Source: Hyphomicrobiales bacterium
Lineage (GTDB): Bacteria > Pseudomonadota > Alphaproteobacteria > Rhizobiales > Rhizobiaceae
Assembly: GCA_011087745.1 (NCBI GenBank)
Contig: JAALLB010000061.1
Coordinates: forward strand, 1-8,473
DNA length: 8,473 nucleotides
Direction: 5' to 3'
The notes under the pieces: model-generated
Seen by the model: only the letters and a program-made list of their open reading frames with translations
Told to the model about the DNA's origin: nothing
The model's database searches: none
Program-made: the position numbers and the translations under genes
In this document: piece after piece, positions 5,959-8,473 of the stretch
Position numbering within the stretch: the stretch's first letter is position 1
Layout: each line of letters begins with the position of its first letter

Positions 5959-8415
5959 ATGAGCAAACCTGTTCCTTCAAAAGCAAGAGCCGTCATTATT
6001 GGCGGCGGTGTTGCCGGTTGTTCTGTTACCTACCACCTAGCCAAGTTAGGCTGGAAAGACATTGTATTGCTTGAGCGCAAGCAATTAACAAGTGGTACAA
6101 CTTGGCATGCAGCCGGTCTTATTGCTCAGTTGCGCACTACCAAAAATACCACCAAACTCGCCAAATACAGCCAAGAACTTTACGGTACACTGGAAGAGGA
6201 AACAGGCGTTGCAACCGGATTTCGTCGCTGCGGTTCCATCACGGTTGCGTTGACCGATGAACGTAAGGAAGAAATCTACCGTGCGGCATCCATGGCACGC
6301 GCATTTGGCGTGGACGTTGAGGAAATTTCCCCTGCAGAAGTCAAAAATCGCTACGAGCATCTAAACGTCGATGATGTTAAAGGTGCGGTATATCTTCCGC
6401 TGGATAGTCAAGGTGACCCGGGCAATATCGCACAAGCCATGGCAAAGGGCGCCAAAATGAACGGCGCACAAATCATTGAAGGTGTTAAGGTAACGGCTAT
6501 TCACAAAGCCGATGGCCGCGTAACAGGTGTATCCTGGAAACGTGATGGTGTTGATGAACAGGGCACAATCGACGCAGATTTTGTTGTAAACGCTGGTGGT
6601 ATGTGGGGACACGAAGTTGGCCGGATGGCAGGTGTCACCGTGCCACTTCATGCCTGTGAGCACTTTTATATTGTGACCGAGAATATTCCGAACCTAAAGC
6701 AGCTTCCAGTACTGCGGGTTCCAGACGAATGTGCGTATTATAAAGAAGATGCTGGAAAAATGCTTTTGGGTGCTTTTGAGCCCAATGCAAAGCCCTGGGG
6801 CATGAACGGAATTCCGGAAGATTTTTGCTTTGACCAACTACCGGAAGATTTCGACCATTTCGAACCTATCCTGGAAAATGCTGTTAACCGCATGCCAATG
6901 TTGGCTGAAGCAGGCATTCACACCTTCTTTAACGGCCCGGAAAGTTTCACACCGGATGACAGTTATCACATCGGTGAAGCGCCAAACCTTAAAAACTTGT
7001 TCGTTTGTGCTGGGTTTAACTCAATCGGCATCCAATCAGGTGGCGGTGCCGGATGGGCTGTCGCTGAATGGATGGACCAAGGTCTGCCACCATTTGATCT
7101 TGGAGACGTTGATATTCGCCGGATGCAACCTTTCCAGGGCAACAAGACATATCTGTTTGAGCGCTCGAAAGAAACGCTGGGCCTCTTATATGCAGATCAC
7201 TACCCTTTCCGCCAAATGGAAACAGCACGCGGTGTCAGACGCACCCCATTCCATCAACACTTAAAAGAACAAGGCGCAGTCTTTGGCGAGGTTGCCGGTT
7301 GGGAACGTGCGAACTGGTTTGTAAATGAAGGCCAAAAGGCTGAATACGAATATACCTGGAAGCGTCCAAACTGGTTTGAGAATTCCGCTGCCGAGCATAA
7401 GGCAGTTCGCGAAAATCTCGGCATGTACGACATGACATCATTTGGCAGGATCCGCGTCGAAGGCAAGGATGCATGCAAGTTCCTGAATCATATCTGCGGA
7501 AACGATGTAGACACGCCCGTTGGCAAAATCACCTATACACAATTTCTCAACGAACGAGCAGGCATTGAAGCGGACGTCACAGTAACCCGTCTGGGTGAAG
7601 AAAGTTACATTGTCGTTACGCCAGCAGCTACCGTACAGCGTGAACTGCACTGGATGAACAAATACAAGCAGGATTTCAATGTCATATTGATGGATATGAC
7701 CTCCGCTGAAGGTGTTTTGGCTGTTATGGGTCCAAATGCACGCAAATTGCTTGAAAAAGTTTCTCCGAATCATGACTGGACAAATGAAAACCATCCATTT
7801 GGCCAAGCGCATGATATTGAGCTGGGAATGGGCTTAGCCCGAGCGCACCGCGTGACTTACGTTGGCGAACTTGGCTGGGAACTTTATGTTCCAACAGATA
7901 TGGCAGCCCATGCCTTTGAAACACTGCATGAAGCCGGTCAGGACCTCGACCTTAAGCTGTGCGGCATGCACATGATGGACAGCTTGCGCATTGAAAAGGC
8001 GTTCAGGCACTTTGGCCATGATATATCTGGTGAGGATCATGTTCTGGAAGCTGGCCTTGGGTTTGCTGTAAAAACAGCCAAGGAAAACTTCATTGGGCGT
8101 GACGCAGTGCTTAAAAAGAAGGAAGAAGGCCTAAGCATGCGTTTGGTTCAGTTCAAACTCAAAGAGCCAGAACCCCTTTTATATCACAATGAACCAGTAG
8201 TACGAGACGGTGAGATTGTTTCTTATGTCACTTCAGCCAACTATGGCCACACTTTAGGCGGGGCTATCGGCCTTGGTTACGTGCCCTCAAAAGGTGAAAC
8301 TGCGGCCCAAATGCTGGAATCAAGCTATGAAATTGAAATTACTGGAGAGCGTTTCCAGGCCGAAGCCAGCATGAAACCAATGTACGATCCAAAATCAGAG
8401 CGTGTGAAGGTTTAA
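5959..8415 (+). CDS. FAD-dependent oxidoreductase with GcvT domain, sarcosine dehydrogenase-like
   Basis: The 818-residue protein has the same four-domain order as the operon's first oxidoreductase: FAD domain (about 9-365), middle domain (about 368-425), GcvT domain (about 428-700) and C-terminal barrel (about 725-808). GGGVAG (15-20) binds the dinucleotide. His50 in TTWHAAG matches the covalent-FAD histidine of DMGDH/SARDH. From memory of the mammalian proteins, it is nearer to SARDH and PDPR than to DMGDH: NGPESFTPD (325-333), IGEAPNLKNLF (338-348), AGFNSIG (351-357), SGGGAG, FHQHLKEQGAVF (431-442) and the ending YDPKSERVKV. Asp539 (GIEADVTV) sits where GcvT and dimethylglycine oxidase have the catalytic folate-domain Asp. 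The inferred reaction is sarcosine (or another secondary methylamine) to glycine plus methylene-tetrahydrofolate. ATG 5959 is chosen for its ribosome binding site and the match of its N-terminus to the paralogue. It follows the aminotransferase by 25 nt and is the last gene of the cluster in view. Confidence 0.88.
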   Translation: MSKPVPSKARAVIIGGGVAGCSVTYHLAKLGWKDIVLLERKQLTSGTTWHAAGLIAQLRTTKNTTKLAKYSQELYGTLEEETGVATGFRRCGSITVALTDERKEEIYRAASMARAFGVDVEEISPAEVKNRYEHLNVDDVKGAVYLPLDSQGDPGNIAQAMAKGAKMNGAQIIEGVKVTAIHKADGRVTGVSWKRDGVDEQGTIDADFVVNAGGMWGHEVGRMAGVTVPLHACEHFYIVTENIPNLKQLPVLRVPDECAYYKEDAGKMLLGAFEPNAKPWGMNGIPEDFCFDQLPEDFDHFEPILENAVNRMPMLAEAGIHTFFNGPESFTPDDSYHIGEAPNLKNLFVCAGFNSIGIQSGGGAGWAVAEWMDQGLPPFDLGDVDIRRMQPFQGNKTYLFERSKETLGLLYADHYPFRQMETARGVRRTPFHQHLKEQGAVFGEVAGWERANWFVNEGQKAEYEYTWKRPNWFENSAAEHKAVRENLGMYDMTSFGRIRVEGKDACKFLNHICGNDVDTPVGKITYTQFLNERAGIEADVTVTRLGEESYIVVTPAATVQRELHWMNKYKQDFNVILMDMTSAEGVLAVMGPNARKLLEKVSPNHDWTNENHPFGQAHDIELGMGLARAHRVTYVGELGWELYVPTDMAAHAFETLHEAGQDLDLKLCGMHMMDSLRIEKAFRHFGHDISGEDHVLEAGLGFAVKTAKENFIGRDAVLKKKEEGLSMRLVQFKLKEPEPLLYHNEPVVRDGEIVSYVTSANYGHTLGGAIGLGYVPSKGETAAQMLESSYEIEITGERFQAEASMKPMYDPKSERVKV

Positions 8416-8445
8416 TCTCGGATCACAGTACTAGACGCTATTGGA

Positions 8446-8455
8446 TAAGGCGTTG
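8446..8455 (+). repeat. Downstream copy of the leader repeat core
   Basis: TAAGGCGTTG, the first half of the 20-bp leader repeat at 140-179, occurs again 31 bases after the last stop codon. Only ten bases match, with no extension into the second half. It could be a shared protein-binding site, a trace of a dispersed repeat, or chance. Confidence 0.4.
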
Positions 8456-8473
8456 AATTGATTCATAAATGTG

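Noticed and set aside
8416..8473. Operon terminator or start of a further gene
   Set aside because: No GC-rich hairpin with a T-tract is visible, and the ATG at 8469 is cut by the window end with no nearby ribosome binding site.

Overview
The window appears to be one complete catabolic operon, read entirely on the + strand, from a Gram-negative bacterium. The gene types (PuuR-like XRE-cupin regulator, FAD-GcvT fusion dehydrogenases, stand-alone homocysteine methyltransferase), the moderate GC content and the tight overlapping gene packing fit a marine-type alphaproteobacterium. That placement is an inference from protein style and is not proven by any marker gene here.

Layout: positions 1-360 are an AT-rich non-coding leader. 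It holds a 20-bp perfect tandem duplication (140-179), small hairpins (15-34, 86-105) and an A/T-rich dyad (278-302) that could be operator or attenuator DNA. Six genes follow: an XRE-family regulator with a cupin sensor domain (361-951); a DMGDH-like FAD/GcvT oxidoreductase (973-3426); a small metal-type cupin (3423-3893); a homocysteine S-methyltransferase (3895-4761); a class I/II PLP aminotransferase (4761-5933); and a second, SARDH-like FAD/GcvT oxidoreductase (5959-8415). The last 58 bases hold no recognisable gene or terminator. Junctions are 21 nt, a 4-nt ATGA overlap, 1 nt, a 1-nt TAATG overlap and 25 nt, so the six genes are very probably co-transcribed and partly translationally coupled.

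Working model (inference): the methyltransferase moves one methyl group from a methylated donor such as glycine betaine to homocysteine, giving methionine and dimethylglycine. The DMGDH-like enzyme oxidatively demethylates dimethylglycine to sarcosine, and the SARDH-like enzyme takes sarcosine to glycine. Both pass the one-carbon unit to tetrahydrofolate in their GcvT domains. The regulator would sense a pathway metabolite. The cupin and the aminotransferase have no assigned place in the standard betaine-to-glycine route. They are the least explained part of the cluster and may mean the true substrate is another N-methylated (or S-methylated) compound.
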